Source: Klenkia brasiliensis (GTDB taxonomy: Bacteria; Actinomycetota; Actinomycetes; Mycobacteriales; Geodermatophilaceae). From it: a DNA stretch of 64,000 bases. Below, piece after piece: positions 1-8,099 of this stretch. A program made the translations under genes and the position numbers. The notes beneath the pieces were generated by a model, which did no database searches, was not told the DNA's origin, and saw only the letters and a list, made by a program, of their open reading frames with translations. The stretch spans positions 248,001-312,000 of the forward strand of contig NZ_FNCF01000006.1 of assembly GCF_900100695.1 (NCBI RefSeq), in the 5' to 3' direction. How positions within the stretch are numbered: position 1 is the first letter of the stretch; each line of letters begins with the position of its first letter.

Positions 1-1224
1 GCCAACCGCGACCTCGCCGGCCAGCTGCTGTCGGCCGCGGACCTCTGGGTCTTCGTCACCACCGCGGCCCGCTACGCCGACGCCGTCCCGTGGGACCTGC
101 TCCGCACCGCCGCCGAGCGCGGCACCGCGCTGGCCGTCGTCCTGGACCGGGTGCCGCCGGAGGCCACCCGCGAGGTCGCCACCGACCTGGCCGGGATGCT
201 CGAGCGGGCCGGGCTCGCCCAGGCCCGGCTGTGGGTGGTCGAGGAGCGGCCGCTGGTCGGGGGGTTCCTGCCCGAGGACCAGGTGGCCCCGCTGCGCGGA
301 TGGCTGCGCGGGCTCGCCGCCGACGCGGAGGCCCGGGCCGAGGTGGTGCGGCAGACCCTGGTCGGGGCGCTGGCCAGCCTGGACGACCGGGTGGCCGGCA
401 TCGCCCGGGCCGTCGACGAGCAGGCCGCCGCGGCCGCGGCGCTGCGCACCGCCGCCGACGCCGCCTACGGCCGGGCCGCGACCGCCGTCGACGAGGGCGT
501 GCGCAACGGCACCCTGCTGCGCGGTGAGGTGCTCGCCCGCTGGCAGGAGTTCGTCGGCACCGGGGAGTGGATGCGGTCGCTGCAGGCCGGCATCGGTCGG
601 CTGCGGGACCGGGTCACCGCCGCGGTCACCGGCCGCCCCACGCCCGCCCAGGACCTGACCGGCGCGCTGGAGAGCGGGGTGGAGCGGCTGCTGTGCTCGG
701 CCGCCGAGACCGCCGCCGAGGACACCGTCACCACCTGGCGCGGCCTGCCCGGGGGCGCCGCGGTGGTCGCCGGCCGCGAGCGGGAGCTGTCCACGGTGGG
801 CCCGCAGTTCACCGAGGCCGCCGGGCGCACGGTGCGTGACTGGCAGGGCGCGGTGCTGGAGCTGGTCCGCGGCGAGGGCGCGGGCAAGCGGTCGCGGGCC
901 CGGCTGCTGTCCTGGGGCGTGAACGGCGCCGGCGCCGTCGTCATGGTCGCGGTGTTCGCGCAGACCGCGGGCCTGTCCGGCGCCGAGGTCGCGGTCGCCG
1001 GCGGCACGACGGTGGTGGGCCAGCGGGTGCTGGAGGCGGTGTTCGGCGACTCCGCGGTGCGCCAGCTGGCCGAGCGGGCCCGCGGCGACCTCGACGAGCG
1101 GACCGGGGCGTTGCTCCACGTGGAACACCGGCGCTTCACCGAGCTGCTCGACGGTGCGGCCGGCCCCGACGACGCCGCCGGGCTGCGGGAGAGCGCCCGC
1201 ACCGTGGCGCGGGCCCGTGGCTGA
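1..1224 (+). CDS. Dynamin-like GTPase, 5'-truncated by the window edge
   Basis: The reading frame is open from base 1, so the N-terminal part with the P-loop is missing; 407 residues are visible. The first visible stretch (DLWVFVTTAARYADAVPW) resembles the segment after the G3 motif in bacterial dynamin/YfjP-type GTPases. The middle is an alpha-helical, Ala/Glu/Arg-rich stalk-like region. Near the C terminus (about residues 305-345) lies a Gly/Ala/Val-rich hydrophobic hairpin that could contact membrane. The stop overlaps the start of the next GTPase gene by 8 bp, so the two are probably cotranscribed and may act as a pair, as bacterial dynamin-like proteins often do. Function inferred: membrane remodelling or stress protection. 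A parS-like 14-mer lies inside the gene at 1113-1126. Confidence 0.72.
   Translation, partial: ANRDLAGQLLSAADLWVFVTTAARYADAVPWDLLRTAAERGTALAVVLDRVPPEATREVATDLAGMLERAGLAQARLWVVEERPLVGGFLPEDQVAPLRGWLRGLAADAEARAEVVRQTLVGALASLDDRVAGIARAVDEQAAAAAALRTAADAAYGRAATAVDEGVRNGTLLRGEVLARWQEFVGTGEWMRSLQAGIGRLRDRVTAAVTGRPTPAQDLTGALESGVERLLCSAAETAAEDTVTTWRGLPGGAAVVAGRERELSTVGPQFTEAAGRTVRDWQGAVLELVRGEGAGKRSRARLLSWGVNGAGAVVMVAVFAQTAGLSGAEVAVAGGTTVVGQRVLEAVFGDSAVRQLAERARGDLDERTGALLHVEHRRFTELLDGAAGPDDAAGLRESARTVARARG
1113..1126 (+). other. parS-like site, version A
   Basis: GCTCCACGTGGAAC. The right half GTGGAAC is one base from the parS half-site GTGAAAC; the left half has one further mismatch. In the gene it reads ttg-ctc-cac-gtg-gaa (LLHVE), with TTG, CTC and GAA, all uncommon here. 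Confidence 0.6.
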
Positions 1225-2791
1225 GCGCGGGCTCACCGCCCGCCTCGGCGGGCTGCGCGAGGCGGTCGAGGCCGCCGAGGGCCGCCTCGAGGTGCCCGAG
1301 GTGGGCCGGGCGCGCGCCCTGCTGGCCAAGGCCGGTGCCCGGCAGGCGCTGGGCGAGGCCACCGTCGTCGCGCTGGCCGGGGCCACCGGCAGCGGCAAGT
1401 CCACCCTGTTCAACGCGCTGTCCGGAGCCCAGGTCAGCACCCCCGGCGTGCGCCGGCCGACCACCGGCACCGCGCACGCCACCGTCTGGGGCGAGCCGCA
1501 GGACGCGCTGCTGGACTGGCTGCAGGTGCCCCGCCGGCACCTGCACGCCCCCACCGGCACACCGCAGGACGCGGCGCTGGACGGCCTGGTGCTGCTGGAC
1601 CTGCCCGACCACGACAGCGTCCGGCTGGAGAACCGGCTGGAGGTCGACCGGCTGGTCGAGCTGGTCGACGTCCTGGTCTGGGTGCTCGACCCCGAGAAGT
1701 ACGCCGACGCCGCGGTGCACGACCGCTACCTGGAGCCCCTGGCCGGGCACGCCGGCGCGCTGCTCGTGGTGCTCAACCAGGCCGACCGGCTGCCAGAGGC
1801 CGACCTCGCCACGATCCGGGCCGACCTGCGGCGGCTGCTGGACGCCGAGGGCCTGGCCGACGCCGCGCTGCTGCCGATCAGCGCCCGCACCGGTGCCGGG
1901 CTGCCCGAGCTGACCGGCCTGCTCGCCGACCGGGTGGCCGCCCGCCGCGCGGCCACCGAACGGCTGACCGCCGACGTCCGGGCCGCCGCCCGCGACCTGC
2001 AGCAGCACTGCGGCACCTCCTCGTCGGGGGCGCGCAGGGCCGACCGGGCCGCGCTGACCCGGGCGCTGTCCGACGCCGCCGGCGTGCCCGCGGTGACGTC
2101 GGCGGTCGAGCGCTCGACCCTCAAGGCCGGCACCGCGGCGACCGGCTGGCCGGTGGTGCGCTGGCTGGGCAAGCTGCGCCCGGACCCGCTGCGCCGGCTG
2201 CACCTGCAGGCGGGCGCGCGCAGCTCGCTGCCCGAGGTCGGGGCGGTGGAGCAGGCCGGGATGGCGACCGCCGTCCGCCGGGCCCGCGACGCCGCGGGGG
2301 AGGGCCTGCCGCTGGTGTGGGCCGACGACCTGCGCCGGCGGACGGAGGTGAGCACCGAGCGGCTGGCCGACCGGCTCGACCAGGCCGTCGCCGGCACCGA
2401 CCTGGGGTCCGACCGCACGCCGCTGTGGCAGCGCGGGGTCGGTGGGCTGCAGTGGCTGGTCACCGCGGCGGCCCTGGTCGGGGCGCTCTGGCTGCTCGTG
2501 CTGGTGGTGCTGGGCTGGCTGCAGGTCGCCGACCTGGTGCCGCTGCCGCGGGTCGAGGGCATCCCGGTGCCGACGCTGCTGCTGGTCGGCGGCCTGCTCG
2601 CCGGGTTGCTGCTCGCCGTCCTGGCGCGCCCGTTCGTGGCCTTCCGGGCGCGCAGACGGGCGCGGCGGGTGCGCCGGCGGCTGGACGACGCGGTCGCCGC
2701 GGTCGGCCAGGCGGAGGTGCTCGACCCGCTGGCCGCCACCACGGCCGACCACGACCGATTCTGCGCCGCCCTGGCCCGCGCCGCCGGCTGA
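1217..2791 (+). CDS. YfjP-type GTPase with C-terminal membrane segments
   Basis: 524 residues. A complete GTPase domain is visible: P-loop GATGSGKS near residue 55, a G3-like DLPDHDS near 132, and NQAD (G4-like) near 190. A long helical region follows, then two membrane segments near residues 415-440 and 455-475, ending in an Arg-rich tail. The GTG start at 1217 overlaps the stop of the upstream dynamin-like gene. An earlier in-frame start at 1154 would add a Pro/Arg-rich stretch that does not look like the family N terminus. The pair is a common actinobacterial arrangement. The role is unproven; membrane-associated GTPase activity is the safe statement. Confidence 0.8.
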   Translation: MAERGLTARLGGLREAVEAAEGRLEVPEVGRARALLAKAGARQALGEATVVALAGATGSGKSTLFNALSGAQVSTPGVRRPTTGTAHATVWGEPQDALLDWLQVPRRHLHAPTGTPQDAALDGLVLLDLPDHDSVRLENRLEVDRLVELVDVLVWVLDPEKYADAAVHDRYLEPLAGHAGALLVVLNQADRLPEADLATIRADLRRLLDAEGLADAALLPISARTGAGLPELTGLLADRVAARRAATERLTADVRAAARDLQQHCGTSSSGARRADRAALTRALSDAAGVPAVTSAVERSTLKAGTAATGWPVVRWLGKLRPDPLRRLHLQAGARSSLPEVGAVEQAGMATAVRRARDAAGEGLPLVWADDLRRRTEVSTERLADRLDQAVAGTDLGSDRTPLWQRGVGGLQWLVTAAALVGALWLLVLVVLGWLQVADLVPLPRVEGIPVPTLLLVGGLLAGLLLAVLARPFVAFRARRRARRVRRRLDDAVAAVGQAEVLDPLAATTADHDRFCAALARAAG

Positions 2792-2812
2792 GCGGCGGCG
2801 CGGACCGGGCCG

Positions 2813-3586
2813 TCAGTTCAGCGGGCGGACGCCGTCGGGCAGGTTGCCGCCGCGGATGGCCGCGGTGGCGAAGTCGGCGAACGCGGTCAGCGCCAGGCGC
2901 TGGGTCCACGGGCCGAAGGACACCCGGGCGACGCCGAGCTGCTCGAGCCGCGACTGCGGCAGCGAGCCGGGGACGTTGATGACCGACACCCGGCGCTCGC
3001 CGATGCCGTCCACCAGCTGCACCACGGTCGGCTCGTCGAGCAGGCCGGGCACGAACACGCAGGTTGCGCCGGCCTCCAGGAAGGCCCGGCCGCGCTCGAC
3101 GGCGTCGGCGACCACGTCGGCGCGGGGGCGGTCGCCGGCCTTGACGAAGGCGTCGGTGCGCGCGTTCAGCACGAACGGGACGCCCTCGGCCTCACCGGCG
3201 GCCACGACGGCCTCGACCGCGGCGACGGCGTCGGCCAGCGGCTTCATCTGGTCCTCGAGGTTCGCGCCGACGACGCCCACCCCGATCGCCTTGCGGACGG
3301 TCTCGCCGGGGTCGCCGTAGCCGGCCTCGAGGTCGGCGGAGACGGGGAGGTCGGTGGCGGCGGCGATGCGGCCGATGGCCTCGACCATCGTGTCCACGGG
3401 GATGACCTCGCCGTCGGCGTAGCCGTAGGAGGCGGCGATGGAGTGGCTGGCCGTGGCCAGCGCCTTCGTGCCGGGGAGGTCGGCGACGACGGTCGCGCTG
3501 ATGACGTCCCAGACGTTGACGACGGTCAGCAGCTCGGGGGCGGTGTGCAGCCGGGCCAGCGCCTCGGCCTTCTCGCGGTTGCTCAT
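2813..3586 (-). CDS. Isocitrate lyase/PEP mutase family protein
   Basis: 257 residues, normal for the stand-alone PEP mutase/2-methylisocitrate-lyase-like group. The TIM-barrel metal-site motif SADLEAGYG is near residue 85 and NARTDAF is near 150. The KKCGH catalytic signature of true isocitrate lyases is absent, so the C-C or P-C lyase substrate cannot be named; carboxyphosphonoenolpyruvate or oxaloacetate-type substrates are possible. The ATG at 3586 is chosen because upstream in-frame sequence is the tail of the STAS gene, 8 bp away on the same strand. The two are probably one transcript. Confidence 0.82.
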   Translation of the reverse strand: MSNREKAEALARLHTAPELLTVVNVWDVISATVVADLPGTKALATASHSIAASYGYADGEVIPVDTMVEAIGRIAAATDLPVSADLEAGYGDPGETVRKAIGVGVVGANLEDQMKPLADAVAAVEAVVAAGEAEGVPFVLNARTDAFVKAGDRPRADVVADAVERGRAFLEAGATCVFVPGLLDEPTVVQLVDGIGERRVSVINVPGSLPQSRLEQLGVARVSFGPWTQRLALTAFADFATAAIRGGNLPDGVRPLN

Positions 3587-3594
3587 GGGGAGAG

Positions 3595-3999
3595 TCAAGC
3601 GGACGGCGGCACGGCGGGCCCGGTGGGATCGGTGGGCGGCACCGACTCCGGCGGCATCCCGGACACGTCCAGCCGCAGCAGCAGCCCGGTCATCTCCAGC
3701 GGGCCGGTCACGATCCTCGAGGTGGCGACCACCCGCACGCCCTTGCCCGCGGACTCGGGGTGCTCGCTGACCCACACCAGCGCAGTGACCCCGGCGGAGC
3801 CGAAGAAGGTCACCCCGGACAGGTCAACTACCAGCCGGTCGGGGGCGGCCCGCAGCGCCCCCAGCAGGGACGCCTGGAGCTCGGGACCGTGCGCGGAGTC
3901 GAGGGTGCCGGTCACCCGGGCCACCAGCTCGCCGTCGTGCGGCCCGTCGGTGACGAGGGTGAAGCCGGGCTCGTCCGCGAGCCCGTGGACCGTCTCCAT
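3595..3999 (-). CDS. STAS-domain protein (anti-anti-sigma factor-like)
   Basis: 134 residues that fit one STAS domain: an N-terminal beta strand, then DRLVVDLSGVTFFGSAGVTAL near residues 52-72, which contains the conserved D-SG-x-FFGSAG segment where the phosphorylatable Ser lies. The C-terminal tail is Pro-rich. Such proteins bind anti-sigma HATPase kinases; one candidate partner type is encoded at 9983-10426. The hexamer CATGCT lies 6 nt before the ATG, a weak match to the leaderless -10 pattern seen elsewhere in the window. The 8-bp gap to the PEP-mutase-like gene suggests cotranscription. Confidence 0.82.
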   Translation of the reverse strand: METVHGLADEPGFTLVTDGPHDGELVARVTGTLDSAHGPELQASLLGALRAAPDRLVVDLSGVTFFGSAGVTALVWVSEHPESAGKGVRVVATSRIVTGPLEMTGLLLRLDVSGMPPESVPPTDPTGPAVPPSA

Positions 4000-4062
4000 G
4001 CCCTGAGCATGGGCCGGGGCGGCGCCGGGCAAACCTGGTGGCCTGCCCACCAAGATGTCGGC

Positions 4063-5010
4063 GTGGACTTCGACGAGGTGGCCGACGAGCTGTACGCGCA
4101 GCTGCCCGCCGACTTCATCGGCGCCCGCACCGACGCCGTGGCCGAGGCCAAGCGCACCGACAAGGGCCTCGCCCGCCGCATCGGCGAGCTCGGCAAGCCG
4201 ACCCTGGCCGCCTGGACGGTGAACCTGCTGGTGCGCGAGTCCGGCGACCAGGTGTCCGAGCTGGTCGAGCTGGGCGACCTGCTGCGGCGCGCCCAGGACG
4301 ACCTGGACCCCGAGCAGCTGCGGGCCCTGGACAAGCAGCGCCGGCAGGTGGTCCGCGCGCTGGCCCGGGAGGCCGCCAAGCACGCCCGCCGCGCCGGCCA
4401 CCCGGTCAGCGACGCCGTCGTCGTCCAGGTCGAGGAGACCCTCAAGGCCGCCGTCGCCGACCCGGACGCCGCGGAGCAGGTGCTCGCCGGGCGGCTCACC
4501 GGGGCGCTCGCCTACAACGGTCTGGGGACGCCGGAGCCCACCGCGCCGACCACCCGCCGCCCGCCCCGCCGTCCGGCCTCCTCCGTGCCCGCCGAGCCGC
4601 CCCCGCCGCCGCTGGACCTGGACGCGGCGCGCACCGCCAAGGCCGAGCGGGCCGCCCGCCGGGAGGCGGAGGAGAAGCTGCGCGACGCCCGGGCCACCCT
4701 GCGCACCGCCCGGGCCGCGGTGGACGACGCCGCCGCCGAGGCCGAGCAGGCGACCGCGGCGGCGAAGGAGGCCGCGCAGGCCGCCGGCGCCGCGCGCGGG
4801 GAGCGGGACGACGCCCGGGCCCGGGTCGCCGAGCTGGAGGCGGCCCTGGAGCAGGCCCGGCAGCGGGCCGCGCAGGCCGAGGAGGAGGCCGGCGCCGCCG
4901 AGGCGGAGGCCGACCGGGCCGAGGCCGACCGCGCCGCCGCGGAGGAGGACCTGCAGCGCGCCGAGGCCGACCGCGACCGCGCCCAGCAGGTGGTCGACGA
5001 GCTGTCCTGA
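4063..5010 (+). CDS. Coiled-coil protein of unknown function
   Basis: 315 residues. Residues 1-145 form a helical domain (start VDFDEVADELYAQLPADF) in a style common in actinobacterial hypothetical proteins. A Pro-rich linker near residues 160-185 follows. From about residue 190 to the end the sequence is almost only Ala, Glu, Arg and Asp in heptad-like order, which predicts a long coiled coil. GTG 4063 is chosen because it begins the conserved-looking N terminus; earlier starts would run across the STAS promoter on the other strand. I do not recognise a function. Confidence 0.68.
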   Translation: MDFDEVADELYAQLPADFIGARTDAVAEAKRTDKGLARRIGELGKPTLAAWTVNLLVRESGDQVSELVELGDLLRRAQDDLDPEQLRALDKQRRQVVRALAREAAKHARRAGHPVSDAVVVQVEETLKAAVADPDAAEQVLAGRLTGALAYNGLGTPEPTAPTTRRPPRRPASSVPAEPPPPPLDLDAARTAKAERAARREAEEKLRDARATLRTARAAVDDAAAEAEQATAAAKEAAQAAGAARGERDDARARVAELEAALEQARQRAAQAEEEAGAAEAEADRAEADRAAAEEDLQRAEADRDRAQQVVDELS

Positions 5011-5035
5011 ACCGCGCCCGTCGACGCGGACGCGC

Positions 5036-5458
5036 TCAGTTGATGATCTCGGCCCGTTCCACGTGGAGCAGGGAGGTCAGCCGGTCCCGCCACCCCTGCA
5101 GCGCCTCCGGGGTCAGGCGGGTCCAGTCCTCGACCTCCCGCACCACGCGCAGCGGCGCGGTGCTGCGGTAGGAGCGGGTGGGGTTGCCCGGGAACTTCTT
5201 GTCCGTGACGTTCGGGTCGTCCTCGAAGGGGCCGGTGGGCTCCACCTCGTAGACGTGCGGGTCGCCCGCCCCCGACCGCAGCTCGACGGCGATCTCGGCG
5301 GCCAGCCCCGCGCCGTCGACCAGCGCGGTGAAGTAGACGTGGTTCATGGTCATCTCGGGCCGGTAGTTCGACGGCCGCCCGGCGACGAGCAGCTCGCCCG
5401 GTCGCAGCGCGGCCGCCGTCCCGTGGAAGAACGGCCCGGTCTCGTCGGCGGCACCCAC
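5036..5458 (-). CDS. arr: NAD(+)--rifampin ADP-ribosyltransferase (Arr)
   Basis: 140 residues, the usual Arr length. The motifs run in order: FFHGTAAALRPG with the NAD-binding His, NYRPEMTMNHVYFTAL, YEVEPTGPFEDDPN, and TDKKFPGNPTRSYRS. The Asp in FEDDPN is the expected catalytic acid. The enzyme ADP-ribosylates rifamycins at the C23 hydroxyl and gives rifampin resistance; soil actinobacteria often carry it on the chromosome. The start is the GTG at 5458; the ATG just upstream is out of frame. A parS-like 14-mer lies in the 3' end (5056-5069). It follows the nucleoside hydrolase by 23 bp. Confidence 0.9.
   Translation of the reverse strand: MGAADETGPFFHGTAAALRPGELLVAGRPSNYRPEMTMNHVYFTALVDGAGLAAEIAVELRSGAGDPHVYEVEPTGPFEDDPNVTDKKFPGNPTRSYRSTAPLRVVREVEDWTRLTPEALQGWRDRLTSLLHVERAEIIN
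5056..5069 (-). other. parS-like site, version A
   Basis: On the minus strand the same GCTCCACGTGGAAC, within arr, again coding LLHVE with ctc and gaa. Confidence 0.6.
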
Positions 5459-5481
5459 CGGTCCATGGTGCCCCCCGGGTG

Positions 5482-6423
5482 TCAGGAGCGGTAGGAGCAC
5501 ATCCGGCTGACCAGGAACTCGACGGCGGCCCCGCTGTCCACGGTCTCGGCGACCTCGACCCCGCGGTCGGCCACCGTGCGGCGGTCCACCAGGGTCTGGC
5601 CGCGGTCGGCACCGAGCGAGGTGCCGACGACGACGTCGCGCCGCACCGTGCCCAGCGTCCCCGGCACGATCGCCTCGGTCAGGGCCAGCGCGTCGTGCAC
5701 GCAGACGCCGTCGATGCCGTAGCGGTCGCGGGCGGCGTCGACGTACTGCCGCAGGAACCCCGCGGCGGCCGCGCCCACCGGCCCGGCGTGGCGGAAGCGG
5801 GCGATGCCGGCCTCGGTGAGCACGGTCGGCAGGGTGACGTCCAGGCCGACCATGGTCACCGGCAGGTCCGAGCCCAGCACGGCCGCGGCGGCCTCCGGGT
5901 CGGCCCAGGCGTTGAACTCCGCGGCCGCGGTGACGTTGCCGCCGCGGGTGGCCGACCCACCCATCCACACCACCCGGCCGATGCGGGCGGCGGCCTCGGG
6001 GAAGACGTGCAGCAGCAGCGCGACGTTGGTCAGCGGGCCGATCGGGGCGACGGTGACCGTGCCGGGGTCGTGCGCCACGAGCAGCTCGGCGAGGGCGACC
6101 ACGGCCGGGCGGGGGTCGACCGGGACGGGGGAGGGCGGCAGCTCCACCCCGCCCAGGCCGGCGGTGCCGTGCACGTGCCCGGCCCGCTCGGGGAGGAGGT
6201 GCACCAGCGGGCCGGCGGCGCCGGCGGCGACCGGGACGTCGGAGCGGCCGGCCAGGTGCAGCACCCGCAGCGCGTTCTCGGTGACCTGGGCCAGCTCCAC
6301 GTTGCCGTGCACGGTGGTGACCAGCCGCAGGTCGACCTCCGGGCTGGCCAGCGCCAGCAGGATGGCCAGCGCGTCGTCGATGCCGGGGTCGGTGTCGATC
6401 ACCAGCGGGATGCGTTCGGTCAC
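5482..6423 (-). CDS. Inosine-uridine-preferring nucleoside hydrolase family protein
   Basis: 313 residues, full family length. The N terminus has the calcium-binding signature VIDTDPGIDDALA (Asp10, Asp12, Asp16, Asp17). The middle motif APIGPLTNVALLL and the later Asp in VCVHDALAL also fit. It should cleave the N-glycosidic bond of ribonucleosides for purine/pyrimidine salvage. The GTG start sits directly after GGAGG, which is too close for a normal ribosome site; it may be read as a leaderless or very short-leader mRNA. It is divergent from the ArsR gene, so they share a 32-bp promoter region. Confidence 0.88.
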   Translation of the reverse strand: MTERIPLVIDTDPGIDDALAILLALASPEVDLRLVTTVHGNVELAQVTENALRVLHLAGRSDVPVAAGAAGPLVHLLPERAGHVHGTAGLGGVELPPSPVPVDPRPAVVALAELLVAHDPGTVTVAPIGPLTNVALLLHVFPEAAARIGRVVWMGGSATRGGNVTAAAEFNAWADPEAAAAVLGSDLPVTMVGLDVTLPTVLTEAGIARFRHAGPVGAAAAGFLRQYVDAARDRYGIDGVCVHDALALTEAIVPGTLGTVRRDVVVGTSLGADRGQTLVDRRTVADRGVEVAETVDSGAAVEFLVSRMCSYRS

Positions 6424-6442
6424 CTCCGAGAGCCTGCCCCAC

Positions 6443-6448
6443 TAGCAT
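6443..6448 (+). promoter_or_regulatory. -10 box for leaderless arsR transcript
   Basis: TAGCAT followed by 7 nt and the GTG at 6456. The same TAnnnT-N6/7-start spacing recurs at several other genes in the window. Confidence 0.55.
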
Positions 6449-6455
6449 GCGACCC

Positions 6456-6791
6456 GTGCACCAGGGCATCGACGACTTCGCCATGCCCGACCCCGCGCAG
6501 GTGCGCGCCGCCACCGACCTGCTGCGGATGCTGAGCGACCCCACCCGGTTCTCGGTGCTGTGGGCCCTGGCGCAGGGCGAGAGCAACGTCGCGTGCCTGG
6601 CCGAGCTGGCCGGCACCTCGCCCACCGCGGTCAGCCAGCACCTGTCCAAGCTGCGGCTGGCCGGGCTGGTGCAGGGCCGCCGCGAGGGCACCTTCGTCTA
6701 CTACACCGTGGCCGAGGGCCCGCTGGGCACGCTGCTGGTCCAGGCGCTGCGCGCGGTCGGGGCCGACCCCGCCGCCGTGCGGCAGCACTGA
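6456..6791 (+). CDS. ArsR/SmtB-family transcriptional regulator
   Basis: 111 residues. It is a winged helix-turn-helix with DPTRFSVLWAL, then CLAELAGTSPTAVSQHLSKL as the recognition region and GRREGTFVYYTV as the wing. A Cys sits at the start of the helix before the recognition helix and His residues lie at both ends, so metal sensing is possible but not shown. I chose GTG 6456 because TAGCAT (6443-6448) lies exactly 7 nt before it and looks like a -10 box of a leaderless mRNA; ATG 6447 would lie inside this box. Divergent from the nucleoside hydrolase. Confidence 0.82.
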   Translation: MHQGIDDFAMPDPAQVRAATDLLRMLSDPTRFSVLWALAQGESNVACLAELAGTSPTAVSQHLSKLRLAGLVQGRREGTFVYYTVAEGPLGTLLVQALRAVGADPAAVRQH

Positions 6792-7073
6792 CCCCGCCCG
6801 TCACACCCGACACGCCCGCCCCAGGCGTCGCGCCGCGAGGTCATCGACCCCGCGTCGGAGCGCGACCTGCGGAAACGCGGTGCACAGTCGACTTGTGACC
6901 CGCTCCGGGGCACGGTCACCGGCCGGCGACGCGCCGTGCACAACGGTTCGGTCACGCGCGCCGCGGAGCGTGTGCGCGCGGCGTCGTCCCGGCTGTCACA
7001 GCAGCCACTCTTCTCCCTGACCGCAGTCCCTTCCCCGGCTGCGGCCCACGCTTCGCAAGGAGAGGAGAGACCC
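6792..7073. other. Intergenic region without a recognisable gene
   Basis: About 280 bases between the ArsR gene and the Arg/Pro-rich gene. No frame has convincing codon use. The right end carries a strong Shine-Dalgarno stretch (AAGGAGAGGAGAG) for the gene at 7074. A GGAAAC near 6871 could be part of an extracytoplasmic-sigma -35, but no convincing -10 partner is visible. I see no terminator or RNA structure that I can name. Confidence 0.5.
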
Positions 7074-8099
7074 ATGCCCGAGTCGCTGCAGTACCCGGTC
7101 ATCCGGCCCAGCAGCGCTGCTCGGCTGCGGGTCGCCGGTGACGCCCGGCGCGATGCGGCACCCCCGCTGTCCGCCCTGACCTCGGCCCAGCGGGTCGAGC
7201 TGGCGCGGCAGGCCGTCGCGGCCCACCGGCCCGGCGGGCACCCGCCGGTGCGGCAGGCGTTCCCGGTCGCCCGGCTGGTCGCCGCGCCGCCGCCGCGGCC
7301 CCGTCCGCGCCGGTCGGCGGTCCCCGTGCTCACCCTGGTCCGGCTGGTCGCCTGGATCCGGGCCGCCTACCGCCGCCTCGGCTCGTGGGGCGCCGGCCCG
7401 GACGGCGCCCACCTGGCGTGGGGCCGGCCCGTGGTCGCGCCCCGTCCGGTCGCGCCGGCCGTGCGGCACCGCGCCCCGGACGACGACGACCCGGTGCCCA
7501 TGCGGGAGCTGCCCAGCACCCCGCGCGTCCCCGCGGCGCCCCCGGAGGCGCTGCGCACCCGTCCCCGCCCGGCGGCCACCCCGCCGCGGCGGGTGGCGCC
7601 CCCCGCGCCGGTCCCGTCGGGTCGTCCTGTCCAGCGGACGGCGCGGCGTGCGGTGGTCCGCGGGGTGGCCTGGACCTCGTCCCGGTCCTCGCCGGGCACG
7701 CTGCGACCCAGCGGCGGGGTCCGTAGGTTGGAGCGGTGTTCACGACCCGTCCCGAGCTCGCCGGGACCTTCGGCATGGTCGCCTCGACGCACTGGCTCGC
7801 CAGCTCGGCCGGGATGGCGACCCTCGAGGCCGGCGGCAACGCCTTCGACGCCGCCGTCGCCGCAGGGTTCGTGCTCCACGTCGTCGAGCCGCACCTCAAC
7901 GGCCCGGGTGGCGAGGTCCCGGTCGTCTTCGCCCGCGGCGGGTCCGGTGGGCTCGCGGGCCGGGCCGCCGTGCTCTCGGGCCAGGGGGTCGCCCCGGCCA
8001 CAGCCACCATCGAAGCGTTCGAGGCACTCGGTCTCGAGCTGGTCCCCGGTACGGGCCTGCTCGCGGCCACCGTCCCCGGTGCCGTCGGTGCCTGGCTGA
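7074..8099 (+). CDS. Arg/Pro-rich protein, unknown function; 3' end uncertain
   Basis: The ATG at 7074 has an excellent ribosome site (AGGAGAGGAGAG) and strongly GC3-biased codons up to about 7630. The visible product has a Pro/Arg-rich body and one hydrophobic stretch (VPVLTLVRLVAWI, about residues 85-97) that could be amphipathic or a membrane anchor. The frame is open to 8099 and would overlap the next gene by 364 bp, where its codons look random. A shift of frame between about 7620 and 7720 would instead end it at the TAG 7724-7726, just before the next start. The true protein is probably about 190-220 residues and the 3' end may be damaged. No family recognised. Confidence 0.45.
   Translation: MPESLQYPVIRPSSAARLRVAGDARRDAAPPLSALTSAQRVELARQAVAAHRPGGHPPVRQAFPVARLVAAPPPRPRPRRSAVPVLTLVRLVAWIRAAYRRLGSWGAGPDGAHLAWGRPVVAPRPVAPAVRHRAPDDDDPVPMRELPSTPRVPAAPPEALRTRPRPAATPPRRVAPPAPVPSGRPVQRTARRAVVRGVAWTSSRSSPGTLRPSGGVRRLERCSRPVPSSPGPSAWSPRRTGSPARPGWRPSRPAATPSTPPSPQGSCSTSSSRTSTARVARSRSSSPAAGPVGSRAGPPCSRARGSPRPQPPSKRSRHSVSSWSPVRACSRPPSPVPSVPG
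7724..7729 (+). promoter_or_regulatory. -10 box for leaderless GGT-like transcript
   Basis: TAGGTT followed by 6 nt and the GTG at 7736. The TAG is also a stop codon in one frame of the upstream gene. Confidence 0.5.

Noticed and set aside
2813-3586. True isocitrate lyase (glyoxylate shunt partner of malate synthase)
   Set aside because: The protein is only 257 residues and lacks the KKCGH catalytic motif; it belongs to the shorter PEP-mutase-like group.
7074-8099. Full 341-residue protein as a certain gene product
   Set aside because: The last 364 bp lie in the well-supported GGT-like gene and show no codon bias in this frame, so only the 5' part is trusted.
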